Assembly (NCBI GenBank): GCA_018242505.1
Contig: JAFEBU010000067.1
Location: 24,454-88,453, forward strand
Length of the DNA: 64,000 nt
Reading direction: 5' to 3'
From: Pseudomonadota bacterium
GTDB taxonomy: Bacteria; Pseudomonadota; Alphaproteobacteria; Reyranellales; Reyranellaceae
The translations under genes and the position numbers were made by a program. Each line of letters starts with the position of its first letter. Position 1 is the first letter of the stretch. This document shows, in pieces, positions 8,110-16,432 of this stretch. The notes under the pieces are model-generated. The model worked only from the letters and a program-made list of their open reading frames with translations, searched no databases and was not told the origin of the DNA.

Positions 8110-8348
8110 CAGTTCGCACTCCACCATGGAGGCCAAGCGGGCGGCCGATACGTCGAGTGAAAGGCCGACCGTCAGCGTTCCTGATGAAGCGCAGGCGATC
8201 CAAGTGTTCCTGTCGATAGGGGTCGATAGGGAATGCATTTATTGCAGCGAAACCGCAGCGGCTTGGGCGGCAATCCCAAACGCTCGTAGGTGCGGACAGC
8301 ATCCACATCGATGCCGGGCGCTTGCGCCAGGCCGTCGATGTGGCAAGG
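8110..8348 (-). pseudogene. Decayed MerR-family regulator (DNA-binding domain)
   Basis: Minus-strand DNA encodes HIDGLAQAPGIDVDAVRTYE then RLGLPPKPL in one frame, which is the MerR helix-turn-helix. After a 10-bp tandem duplication at 8212-8231 the sequence continues in a second frame as YRQEHLDRLRFIRNA (the MerR wing and next helix), then in a third as VGLSLDVSAARL (the GFSLDEIRALL helix). The effector domain and a coupled target operon are not visible. At least two frameshifts make it non-functional; removing one 10-bp copy would rejoin the first two segments. Confidence 0.8.
8212..8231. repeat. 10-bp tandem duplication inside the MerR pseudogene
   Basis: GTCGATAGGG occurs twice in direct succession (8212-8221, 8222-8231), adding one base modulo three exactly where the MerR reading frame switches. 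Confidence 0.9.
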
Positions 8349-8679
8349 GAAGAAGCTGGCATGCCGAACGTTGTCTTTGACGTCGCGATCGAGATCGTTG
8401 TCCCGGATCTGGGCAACGATCTCATCTGCCGAGACCGCACTGTATAGTAGAGTCGTCACCGCTCGCGCTTGCCCGCCCGGGCCGTGTCGCCGTGATCCAT
8501 TTGAGACAAAATGTTGGCCAGACCTGCGCGTTTGCAGCCTGCATGCATGCTATAGTGGCGCCATTGGAAAAATCAGCCGTACCAGAGACGCTATCGGGTC
8601 AAGGATTTGTGCGCGTCTCCGTTTCGGCTGGTTGCTCGAAAAAAATTTCACCAGCGTTCCTGTTGGAAAGTCATTGGTC

Positions 8680-11262
8680 ATGTCACCGAATTCGCCTGGC
8701 ATTGCGGCGCCGGATTTCCGGCTCGTTTTGGCTGGGATGCGCGACAAGTTCCTGTCCGTTTCTGCGATCGCGCGTGCGGCTCTCGGCAGGCGCGGCGTCG
8801 CCTTCGCGTCCATCGCAGCTCTTGTCGGCTTTTTGTGTTGCCTCGGTGCCCTGGCCGAGTTGGCGCTGTCGCTGCGCACCGCCGATGTGATGCGTGAGCG
8901 CCACAAGGTCCGTGAGATTCTCGACCTCGAGCAGAAGAACCGCATCCTGATGCGCGGTCTGGTCGCCCGGACGTTCGGCGTGCAGACCATGGCGGGTGAC
9001 ACGGTATCGTTGCTGCAGGCGTGGGAGAGAGTGGACGGCGCGCTTGGCACTCTTTGCGCGCAGCCTGACAGGGCTACGATCGATATTGGGGGGATCTCGG
9101 AGATCTGTGCCGCAGGAGCAGGGGTGCGCAAGAGCCTGCCAGGCGAGCTTGCCCGGTTCGATCCGCCCGCTCGCGTCGTTTCCGCCGAGGTGATGTCCCA
9201 GGCGATCCTTCTCGCGGCGCGGATCAACGACGCGAGCGCCGCCGAGGCGCGAGAGTCCGATGCGCTGGTCGGGCGCATGGTTCAGCACTACAGCCTGTCC
9301 CTCCTGGTGTTGGCGCTCAGCACGTGCGGCTTCGTTGCAGCCGGCCTGATCCTGATCGTGTTGATCGGCCGCAGCACGGTGCTGTTCCATGCTCAGTGGC
9401 GCGATGCGCGTCAGGCGCAGGAACGTCTGCAGGAGACGATCGAGGCGTTGCCGGCAGGTATCGTCCTCTACGACGCCGAAGAGCGGCTGGTCATGTTCAA
9501 CTCGGCCGCCGCCGAGGCGAGTCCTCAGCTCAATCAATCCAACGTGATCGGCAAGACCTACGAAGAAATTGCGCATAACGCCGCGGCGAGTTTCGCCCGA
9601 ATGGGGGCACCTCCGCAGGGTACGCCGGAAGACTGGATCACGCGTTTCCGCAGCAAGGGCAATGTCGACATATGGCGGTCCGCCGACGGCCATTGGCACG
9701 AATGGCGGGAAGTGGCGACGCGCTCGGGCGGAACGGTCGGACTGCGGGTCGACGTGACCGACCTCAAGGAAGCGAAGCGGCACGCAGAGGAAGCGCATGC
9801 CCTATACGAGTCGCTTGTCGATTCGCTGACGGACATGGTCTACAAGGTCGACTTCCGGCGTGGGACAATCACCTTCGTGAGTGCTGCCGCGGCGAGGTTT
9901 TTCGGTGTCCCGCCGGCGACATTGATCGGCAAGCCGTTCCTGGACTTTGTACCGCGCGACGATCACGAGAAGATCAAGGATGCGGTGCGTGCCGCGCGCT
10001 ATGCGCCCGATGCCATGCAGCAGGTTCAATTCCGGCTGGTCGCCAGCGACGGCACGGTGCGGCATATCGAAGACCGCTTCCGGCGCAGTCGCGAGCAGGA
10101 CGATGGCATCATCTTCGGCGTGATGCGCGACGTGAGCGAGAGTGTGGTGCTCAGCAGCCGGCTCGAAGAGGAGATGGGGCGGCTGCGGTCGATCGTCGAA
10201 TCCAGCGGCGCCGTCATCGTCCTGGCCGACCGCAATCTCCGGATATTGGTGGTCAATCGCGAGTTCGAGCAGTTGCATGGTCTGAAGGCGAATGCCGTGG
10301 TCGGCCGGTTGCTCCCCGACGTCCTGCTCACCGGTCTCGATCCGGCGATCCATGCGAGGTGGTGCCATGGGCCGATCGACAAGAGTCGGGCAGTTCCGCT
10401 GCGCTACACCAAGCAGGTCACCGATCCGGCTGGTCGCCGGCGCGTCATGAGCATGACCGCAGTGCCGATCGTCGAAGACGATGGCTGGGTTCACCGCATC
10501 ATCTTCCTGGGCGTTGACGATACCGAACGCCTGGAGGCCGAGCAGACGCTCTTCAGGTCCGAACGGCTGGTCACGGTCGGCGAGATGGCGGCCACGGTCG
10601 CGCACGAAATCGCACAGCCGCTGCAGGTGATTGATCTTGCGCGGTCCGCAGCACAGGAAGAAGTCGCCCTGGCGGATCAGTCCGGCACGCCGCTGGACGG
10701 CGACTACGTCCTCGGACGTCTCGAGCGCATCGGCCAGCAGGTCGAGCGCGCCAATCGCATTGTGAATGACCTGCGCAATTTCGTGCGCGGGCATGGCCCG
10801 GAAGATCTGACGCTGTTCAATCCTGTCACGGCGGTGCAGGGGGCGATCAACCTCACCCAGCACTCGTTCAAGCAGGCAGGTATCGTCACATCGGTCGTGC
10901 TCGCAGATCCACTGCCCCCCGTGCGAGGCCATATCAACCGCCTGGAGCAGGTGCTGGTGAACCTGATCAACAATGCCCGCGATGCAGGCGCGAAGACCAT
11001 CGAGCTGCACGGCGAGAAGCGGTTGGCCGAAGACGGCCGCGTGGTCTGTCTTGCGGTGGTCGATGACGGGCCCGGGATTCCTGCTGATGTGCTGCCGCGT
11101 TTGTTCCGCGAGTTCGTCACCACCAAGCCTCGCGGGGAGGGAACGGGATTGGGCCTGCGCATCTGCCGCCGTATTGTCGAGGAGATGGGCGGCACCATCA
11201 CGGCAACCAACCGGCCTACCGGCGGTGCCCGCTTCGAGATCCTGCTTCCATCGGCGCTTTAG
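8680..11262 (+). CDS. Membrane sensor histidine kinase with three PAS domains
   Basis: An 860-residue inner-membrane kinase. TM helices lie at about 41-62 and 210-235 and flank a periplasmic sensor region; PAS-like domains follow at roughly 255-365, 375-490 and 500-615. The HisKA box is TVAHEIAQPLQ with the phosphorylated His642. The ATPase domain shows NLINNARDAGA (N box), DDGPGIP (G1) and GEGTGLGLRI (G2). It belongs to the group that autophosphorylates and hands phosphate to a response regulator. ATG 8680 is preferred because GGAAAG lies 9 nt upstream; the frame is open further 5'. It converges on a single-domain response regulator 29 bp away, a plausible partner though not cotranscribed. 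The 330 bp upstream hold no other gene. Confidence 0.92.
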   Translation: MSPNSPGIAAPDFRLVLAGMRDKFLSVSAIARAALGRRGVAFASIAALVGFLCCLGALAELALSLRTADVMRERHKVREILDLEQKNRILMRGLVARTFGVQTMAGDTVSLLQAWERVDGALGTLCAQPDRATIDIGGISEICAAGAGVRKSLPGELARFDPPARVVSAEVMSQAILLAARINDASAAEARESDALVGRMVQHYSLSLLVLALSTCGFVAAGLILIVLIGRSTVLFHAQWRDARQAQERLQETIEALPAGIVLYDAEERLVMFNSAAAEASPQLNQSNVIGKTYEEIAHNAAASFARMGAPPQGTPEDWITRFRSKGNVDIWRSADGHWHEWREVATRSGGTVGLRVDVTDLKEAKRHAEEAHALYESLVDSLTDMVYKVDFRRGTITFVSAAAARFFGVPPATLIGKPFLDFVPRDDHEKIKDAVRAARYAPDAMQQVQFRLVASDGTVRHIEDRFRRSREQDDGIIFGVMRDVSESVVLSSRLEEEMGRLRSIVESSGAVIVLADRNLRILVVNREFEQLHGLKANAVVGRLLPDVLLTGLDPAIHARWCHGPIDKSRAVPLRYTKQVTDPAGRRRVMSMTAVPIVEDDGWVHRIIFLGVDDTERLEAEQTLFRSERLVTVGEMAATVAHEIAQPLQVIDLARSAAQEEVALADQSGTPLDGDYVLGRLERIGQQVERANRIVNDLRNFVRGHGPEDLTLFNPVTAVQGAINLTQHSFKQAGIVTSVVLADPLPPVRGHINRLEQVLVNLINNARDAGAKTIELHGEKRLAEDGRVVCLAVVDDGPGIPADVLPRLFREFVTTKPRGEGTGLGLRICRRIVEEMGGTITATNRPTGGARFEILLPSAL

Positions 11263-11291
11263 ACGAGAGCCCCCTGCAAGGACGGTGTGCT

Positions 11292-11693
11292 TCAAGTGGC
11301 ATGCTGGCGCTCGGCGTGGGCGAGAAGCTCGCGGATGGTCGAGATCAGTTCGGAAGCGCGATAGGGTTTGGCGAGCAGTGGCGGATCATCGTCGCGGCGT
11401 TGAGGAGAGCCGGATGCCAGCAGGGCCGGGATCCTCGGATGCTCGCGTCGTAGCCAGTTGACCAAACCACGGCCATCGAGGCGGCCTGGCATGTCGACGT
11501 CCGAGAAGACGAGGTCGACCGAGGTTGTCGTCAGCAGCCGGATCGCCTCCTCCGCACCCGGTGCCTGCATGACCGAAAAGCCGGACCTCTCCAGGCGCTC
11601 GGCCACTTCGATGCGAATGAGTTCATCGTCCTCGACGATCAAGACAACCGGGCAGACGCCCTCCCTGGACGCCGCCCCTCTTCTCGCTGCCAT
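11292..11693 (-). CDS. Single-domain response regulator (CheY-like receiver)
   Basis: A 133-residue receiver domain without an output domain. IVEDDELIR carries the acidic pair, DLVFSDVDMPG the phosphoacceptor Asp, and LLAKPYRASEL the conserved Lys-Pro. An insertion (RLDGRGL) follows the phospho-site loop, as in receivers fused to or paired with hybrid kinases. It would act as a phosphorelay intermediate or by protein contact. ATG 11693 is chosen; a 26-codon upstream extension has no receiver homology. Tail-to-tail with the PAS histidine kinase, so a functional pair is likely by position but not proven. Confidence 0.88.
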   Translation of the reverse strand: MAARRGAASREGVCPVVLIVEDDELIRIEVAERLERSGFSVMQAPGAEEAIRLLTTTSVDLVFSDVDMPGRLDGRGLVNWLRREHPRIPALLASGSPQRRDDDPPLLAKPYRASELISTIRELLAHAERQHAT

Positions 11694-12531
11694 CGAGACT
11701 CCCACAGTCCGGTGAAACCAGCCTTCCCACAGGCTGCGGCAGACGATGAAGTATCGTGCACTGCCCGCCAATAAAAAAATGGCAGTTTCGGTGCAAGATG
11801 GTCATGATTGCAGTGACTTTCCCGATCGGACCTAAAATGAGCAAGGCTCTAGTCTGCTCGCCGCCGTAGTGGAGCTGCGGCGCCGAAACAGTCAGCAGTG
11901 TGAGGATAGGGACGACGGTGAGCCTGCCAGCCAGTGCAAGCCATTGCCGCAGGATACTGTCGATCGGGCCCGCATCGTTGGCGCTCAGGCAGCGGGACGT
12001 CTAGCAGGCTGTTGAAAAAGTCGAGAACTACGACATGACGCACAGCCATCGAATCGAGATCGGCGCAATCTTGACTCTAATATGCGGTCTCGGCGTGGCC
12101 TTTGAATCGATATCGATATTGCCTTGGCTCAAAGCCCTTCTTCAACAGACTGCTAGATCGATCGGTCTGGGCATTGATCTCGAGGATAACGTCTTCTTCG
12201 CCGGGCAGGTCGGCTGATACATCGGCACAGTCGTTGCTCAACAGGTACCACCGGCGTGCGCAAGCCGATCTCGGGCACGCCGCTACATCACGCAATCGTT
12301 GCTCAACGGAATACGTGTTGCATTCATGGCAATGGGGGCGGTCGTTACCACCTTCGCGCCGTACCGCCGGCAGTCGCAAGCGGGGTGGGAAGGTGAAGGC
12401 GCCGGCGACAGGTCAGTATGTCGCCGGCACCGCTGTCGACGCAGGTTGGGGTGTGCGGCGGTCAGCAAGGGCAACCTGATCTTCTCTCGCCGCGATGGCC
12501 AGTGACCAAACGGAGAAGTGCGTATCGTCGG
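11694..12531. other. 838-bp stretch without an intact gene, containing a MITE
   Basis: Between the response regulator and the first kinase gene nothing but a 148-bp MITE (12005-12152) is supported. Between 11820 and 12000 the minus strand has an open, hydrophobic reading (VVPILTLLTVSAPQL) that ends at the MITE border and could be the debris of a membrane protein gene; this is a weak call. 12157-12531 shows nothing recognisable. Confidence 0.5.
12005..12152. mobile_element. MITE copy 1, IS5-like ends
   Basis: A 148-bp non-coding element with terminal inverted repeats CAGGCTGTTGAAAAAG and, at the other end in reverse complement, CAGTCTGTTGAAGAAG. It is flanked on both sides by CTAG (12001-12004 and 12153-12156), fitting the 4-bp YTAR target duplication known for the IS5 group. 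Its interior, containing GCGGTCTCGGCG and CTTTGAATCGAT, is shared with the second copy at 42746-42937. No transposase is present, so it would move only by a transposase supplied from elsewhere. Confidence 0.8.
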
Positions 12532-13683
12532 TCACTTCCCGCGCCAGGGCTGTCCCGAATCTCCTGTCGGCGCCGACTTGGCTTTCGCATCGGCAGGGCT
12601 CGATGGCTGTGGTCTCGCCGAGACCGGCGGTCCGACGCTCGTGCAGGGCAAGATGACCAGCGCGAAGACGGCGACGAAGATCTTCCAGAGACTGGCGAGC
12701 AGCGATCTGGCCAGGCCCGGTTTCTGCGTCGACGCCTTGGGTCGCAGCAGTGCTCGCAAAATTCGGATCGTCTGTGGCCGATCGCCGGGCTGGAGCGCCA
12801 ACGCCCGGTCGATACCGGCAAGCAGCTCGCGGCTGAAGCCGGCGGGCGCAAGCGCGGTCAGAGGTTCGTACCGGTCGGTCCGCAACCGCTCGGCTGCGTC
12901 GGGCGGCGCACGGCCTGTGATGGCGTAATAGATCGTGGCGGCGAGTGCATAGATGTCGGTCGCGGTGCTCGGCAGTTCGCCGCGCGCCAGCTCGGGTGCG
13001 GCATAGCCTGGCACGTATAGCGCAGCCATCTTGCCTAGCCGCGAGGCCATGGCGGTGCGGGCGATGCCGAAGTCGATCAGGGTCGGGCGTCCGATCAGGT
13101 CGAGCATCACGTTGGCAGGCCGGATATCGCCATGGAGCAGGCCTTCGCCGTGCAGACATGACAATGCCTCGATCAGGGAGTTCAGCAGGCGCTCGACCGA
13201 TGTGGATCGCAGTGTGCCGCTGGTCTTGACGCGCTTGTCGAGGCTGATGCCGGAGACCAGATCGAAGACAATGCAGGATGTGCCGTTGGCCTCGACCGTT
13301 TCGACCGCGCGGGCGACGAACGGCGCCGGCGGCATCTCCCGCAGCTTTACACCTTCTTCGATGAAACGCGCGCGGATCCATTCGAGGTCGCCGGCGAGTG
13401 CGGGGGGATGTGCGACGACGTTGGTGCCGTCCCGCCGCAACGCCAGCGTCCAGGGCAAAAATTCCTTGATGACGACGTTGCGGCCCAGCGTGCGGTCGCG
13501 AGCGTGGTAGGTGGGACCCAATGCGCCGCACCCCAGCAAAGAAATCACTTCGTAGCGACCGATCGTATCGCCGCGCCATAGCGTGACGAAGGCGGCATCT
13601 CCGAGATGACGCGCAACAGCGTCCGACGGGCTTTCCTCGGTTTGGAAGGGTCCGGGCGATCTGTCGGCACAGAGGGCGACCAT
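12532..13683 (-). CDS. Membrane-anchored serine/threonine protein kinase (kinase 1, catalytic residues intact)
   Basis: A 383-residue Hanks-type kinase. Glycine loop GCGALG (51-56), ATP-binding Lys73 (VVIKEF), catalytic loop HGDIRPANVML with Asp186, metal-binding DFG at 204-206, and the APE-like YAAPEL. A single TM helix lies at about 329-347, followed by a short Pro/Ser-rich tail, so the kinase domain is cytoplasmic. Unlike its two paralogues downstream on the same strand in this cluster (16433-18820 and 18921-20855) it lacks a coiled coil and peptidoglycan-binding repeats, and it is the only one with all catalytic residues. GTGACAAAGTT lies 36 bp upstream of the start. Confidence 0.9.
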   Translation of the reverse strand: MVALCADRSPGPFQTEESPSDAVARHLGDAAFVTLWRGDTIGRYEVISLLGCGALGPTYHARDRTLGRNVVIKEFLPWTLALRRDGTNVVAHPPALAGDLEWIRARFIEEGVKLREMPPAPFVARAVETVEANGTSCIVFDLVSGISLDKRVKTSGTLRSTSVERLLNSLIEALSCLHGEGLLHGDIRPANVMLDLIGRPTLIDFGIARTAMASRLGKMAALYVPGYAAPELARGELPSTATDIYALAATIYYAITGRAPPDAAERLRTDRYEPLTALAPAGFSRELLAGIDRALALQPGDRPQTIRILRALLRPKASTQKPGLARSLLASLWKIFVAVFALVILPCTSVGPPVSARPQPSSPADAKAKSAPTGDSGQPWRGK

Positions 13684-13718
13684 TCAAACGACCTTAAGTG
13701 CCGGCGGCGGGCCTGACG

Positions 13719-13729
13719 GTGACAAAGTT
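13719..13729 (-). promoter_or_regulatory. Shared upstream motif of the kinase genes, copy 1
   Basis: Read in the direction of transcription it is AACTTTGTCAC, 36 bp before the kinase 1 start codon. The same 11-mer precedes kinase 3 exactly and kinase 2 with one change. Likely a promoter element or operator shared by the three genes; which one cannot be told. Confidence 0.55.
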
Positions 13730-13769
13730 GAGCCTTAATCGAGGCCGACCGAAACCACGCTCTCGGTTG

Positions 13770-14535
13770 CCTATTCCGCCGCAGATGGTCGATGTGGTTC
13801 GTGGCGCATGGCTGATCGGCATGAGGACACGTGCCAGCCGAGCATGGAGATTGGGAATGCGGGTGTAGCGCGGAAGCTCGGACCCCGCGCGCTCATACAA
13901 AATCGCCGAGGCGTCTGCCGGGAAGATGGCCCCAGCAGGTCTGACCAACGTAGGCTCCCGACGCCTGGCCCAGGGCGGCCCATACGGTCCAGCAGAAGGC
14001 AGCGCTCGAAATGCCAGGTCCGATAGCCAACAGGCGAGCACCGCGGTGATGATGCTGCCGAAGAACAGGCCGAGATAGATCCAGTGCAGCGACCAGGTCC
14101 GCCAGGCCATCTATCAACGCGGGATCCATGAAAACGACCGCTGGTGTAGTTCTTGAGCAGGCAGTCGATCAAAATGACCAGGGTGATGGTTGGGAACAGC
14201 CCTGAGATCTGACTCCGCCGCGCCTGCATTATGGTGAGGAAAAGCGCATAGCCGATGGTGATCAAGGAGATGAGCTGGATTGAGTCCGTTCAGTCGGCGC
14301 GGGAACACCACGTTCGGCGCCATAAGGATGGAGACGACACAGAGGAAACAGGACAAAAAGATATAAATGTGCCTTCCGTGATCTGTCGCTTGTGGCGCCA
14401 CAGCAGCATCATGCCAGCCAAGCCTGACGGCAGCGGCACCGTGGTCGGAATCATGATCGTGGAGTGGGTATGGAGGCCGAGCAGGAAAAGGCAGATCAGC
14501 GCCATGTCGACCCGGCCGATTGCCGGAGCCCGCCG
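13770..14535 (-). pseudogene. Decayed, internally deleted paralogue of the O-antigen-polymerase-like gene
   Basis: The minus strand encodes, in pieces, the ends of the intact neighbour at 14810-16264. The N-terminal part begins IGRVDMALICLFLLGLHTH (intact: IGWVDMALICVFLLGLYTN) and runs to LIDCLLKNYTS; about 220 residues are then missing. The C-terminal part resumes with LHWIYLGLFFG, then after frameshifts GQASGAYVGQTCW and ASAILYERAG. This is a duplicate of the membrane gene lying beside a duplicate kinase gene, so a kinase-plus-polymerase module was probably duplicated and one copy lost its membrane component. Confidence 0.85.
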
Positions 14536-14809
14536 ACGCCGTCACGTGGCCTGCCCTCGCGGCCGTACCAATCCGATTGGGAAGCATGTCGTCGGTAGTC
14601 GAGCGCATGGGCCGTCGTCTGAATCCTCTTCAGACCCCAACCATCTCCTCTCCGATTGCTCTTCAAGAACCGGCCCATCGAAGGGTGCCTGCCGGCATCG
14701 GGACGGCGCAGCGTTGATGATCCTCTATCACGCGTTGTGGCGGCTGGCCCGGTAGCATCGATGTGGCGCGAGCAAAGAGGGGGCACGCCGCGTCCAAGTT
14801 CCGGGCGTG

Positions 14810-16264
14810 CTATTCCTCGTGCGTCAACCGTGGAGAACCGCTCTCCCTGGGCGCGGCGGTGCGCATGCGCAGAACCTGCAGCCGCGACGGCAGATCGGTG
14901 CGTGCCGGTGTCGGGCGCGGTCGCGCGGCGGCCGTGTCCCCCCGTTGATGCAGGATGGCAGCGGCGCCGGTCAGGAAGAGCACCGCCCAGCACGTCGGCC
15001 CGACATAGGCGCCAGACGCCTGGCCGAGGATCGCCCACACCATCCAGCAGAAAGCCATGCTGGGCACGCCGAGCGCATAGAACCAGCTCGTGAGGGCGAA
15101 GGCGATGACAAGCCCGCAGAACAGGCCCAGGTAGAGCCAGTGCATCCAGAAATAGTTGACCACGAGCTCGGTCGCCGGAGAGACCGCGCGCCAGGCCGTT
15201 GAATAGGCAGGGGAGCGCGCATAGAGCTGGATGACATGCGATTCGACGTAGGGCTCACCCGTCAGTCCGGCGCCAGCGAGCGGCAGACTCAAAAGGGTAT
15301 CCATACCGGCAATCGCCGGTCCCTGAACGCGATAGAAGAAGCTGGGATCGTTACCGTTGGAGATATCCTTCAGGCGGTTCGAGAAGACCGACTGGCCTGC
15401 GATGATGGCGGCGCAGAGGAGGGCGACGGCAAGCACCGCCACCCGCAGGAGCTTCATGATGTCGAGGCGACCATTCTTGCGGCTGGCGAGGAACAGCATG
15501 TAGGGCAGGACCATCACCAGCATCAGCATCAGCGTCGGGCCCGGCATGGCGAAGATGCCCACGCCCACCAGCGCCACGTAGAGGAAGAGCTTCAGGCGCC
15601 AGCGGCTGGTCACGAACCAGACGAAGGTGAAGAGCGAGAAGCAGAAGGTGACGCTGGCCGGCTCCGAGGCGAAGAACTTCGGCCGGATGCGGTTGTACAG
15701 CAGCATGTCACGCAGGTCTGCATCGTACACGCCGCTGCGGTAGATGACCTTGCGAACCTCGTCGCTGATGGCGCGCAAGCCCGTATAGTCCTCGAGCAGA
15801 CAGCCGATCAGGATGAAGACGGCGATGCTGAGGAACAACCCGGAGATCTGGCGACGACTCGCCTGTACCACGGTGAGAAACAGCCCATAACCGATGATGA
15901 TGGAATAGGTGAGCTGGATCAGTCCGTTCAGTCGGCGCGGCAAGAACGTGAGATTGGGCGCCAGCAGGATCGACACGATGTAGAGGAACAGGACGACGAG
16001 AAGTCCCACCAGCGCACGCTCGGTGATCTGGTCGCGGCGTCGCAGCAGCAGGATGACTCCGGCAATGCCGGATGGGGCTGACGGAAAGGGCAGCTTCGCC
16101 GACAGCATGATCGTATAGTTGGTGTAGAGGCCGAGCAGGAAGACGCAGATCAGCGCCATATCCACCCAGCCGATGCCGGCTTTGCGCTGCGGCACGGCTG
16201 CGCTGCCGTCGCCGCTCCAGGCGGACTCCGCCGACGCTCGCAAATCATACGGCGCAAAAGTCAT
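14810..16264 (-). CDS. O-antigen ligase/polymerase-like polytopic membrane protein
   Basis: A 484-residue integral membrane protein with about ten to twelve hydrophobic helices, from MALICVFLLGLYT (about 35) to CWAVLFLTGAAAIL (about 435), and one larger loop (about 320-370, GLTGEPYVESHVIQLY). The layout and the FASEPASVTFCFSLF motif fit Wzy/WaaL-type exopolysaccharide polymerase or ligase families, which join sugar repeat units at the periplasmic face. No glycosyltransferase genes are adjacent; instead it lies between kinase genes, suggesting phospho-control of surface polysaccharide. A perfect hairpin sits directly before its Shine-Dalgarno sequence. Family call is moderate; the exact reaction is unknown. 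Confidence 0.7.
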   Translation of the reverse strand: MTFAPYDLRASAESAWSGDGSAAVPQRKAGIGWVDMALICVFLLGLYTNYTIMLSAKLPFPSAPSGIAGVILLLRRRDQITERALVGLLVVLFLYIVSILLAPNLTFLPRRLNGLIQLTYSIIIGYGLFLTVVQASRRQISGLFLSIAVFILIGCLLEDYTGLRAISDEVRKVIYRSGVYDADLRDMLLYNRIRPKFFASEPASVTFCFSLFTFVWFVTSRWRLKLFLYVALVGVGIFAMPGPTLMLMLVMVLPYMLFLASRKNGRLDIMKLLRVAVLAVALLCAAIIAGQSVFSNRLKDISNGNDPSFFYRVQGPAIAGMDTLLSLPLAGAGLTGEPYVESHVIQLYARSPAYSTAWRAVSPATELVVNYFWMHWLYLGLFCGLVIAFALTSWFYALGVPSMAFCWMVWAILGQASGAYVGPTCWAVLFLTGAAAILHQRGDTAAARPRPTPARTDLPSRLQVLRMRTAAPRESGSPRLTHEE

Positions 16265-16276
16265 CGTGGCCCTTCC

Positions 16277-16297
16277 TGCAACGCGATGTGCGTTGCA
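16277..16297 (-). promoter_or_regulatory. Perfect 8-bp hairpin abutting the ribosome binding site of the polymerase-like gene
   Basis: TGCAACGC and GCGTTGCA pair perfectly around a 5-nt loop, 13 bp upstream of ATG 16264. In the transcript the 3' arm is followed at once by AGGAAGGG, the likely Shine-Dalgarno sequence. It could be a DNA operator or an mRNA stem affecting translation. Confidence 0.55.
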
Positions 16298-16432
16298 CCC
16301 CTACGCATGCGGTCTATCACTGTGGCGCCAGTGTCTCCCATGTTCTTGGTGTGGTCGGCCGGCTGTCATCTTTGTGACCATGCGGCGGAGAAGCTGTGCC
16401 GCCGTGGGGAAGCGCCACTGCGGCCTGCGCGA

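Noticed and set aside
12231..12307. Two CGTTGCTCAAC strings 65 bp apart near the MITE
   Set aside because: Too short and without shared flanks; probably chance.
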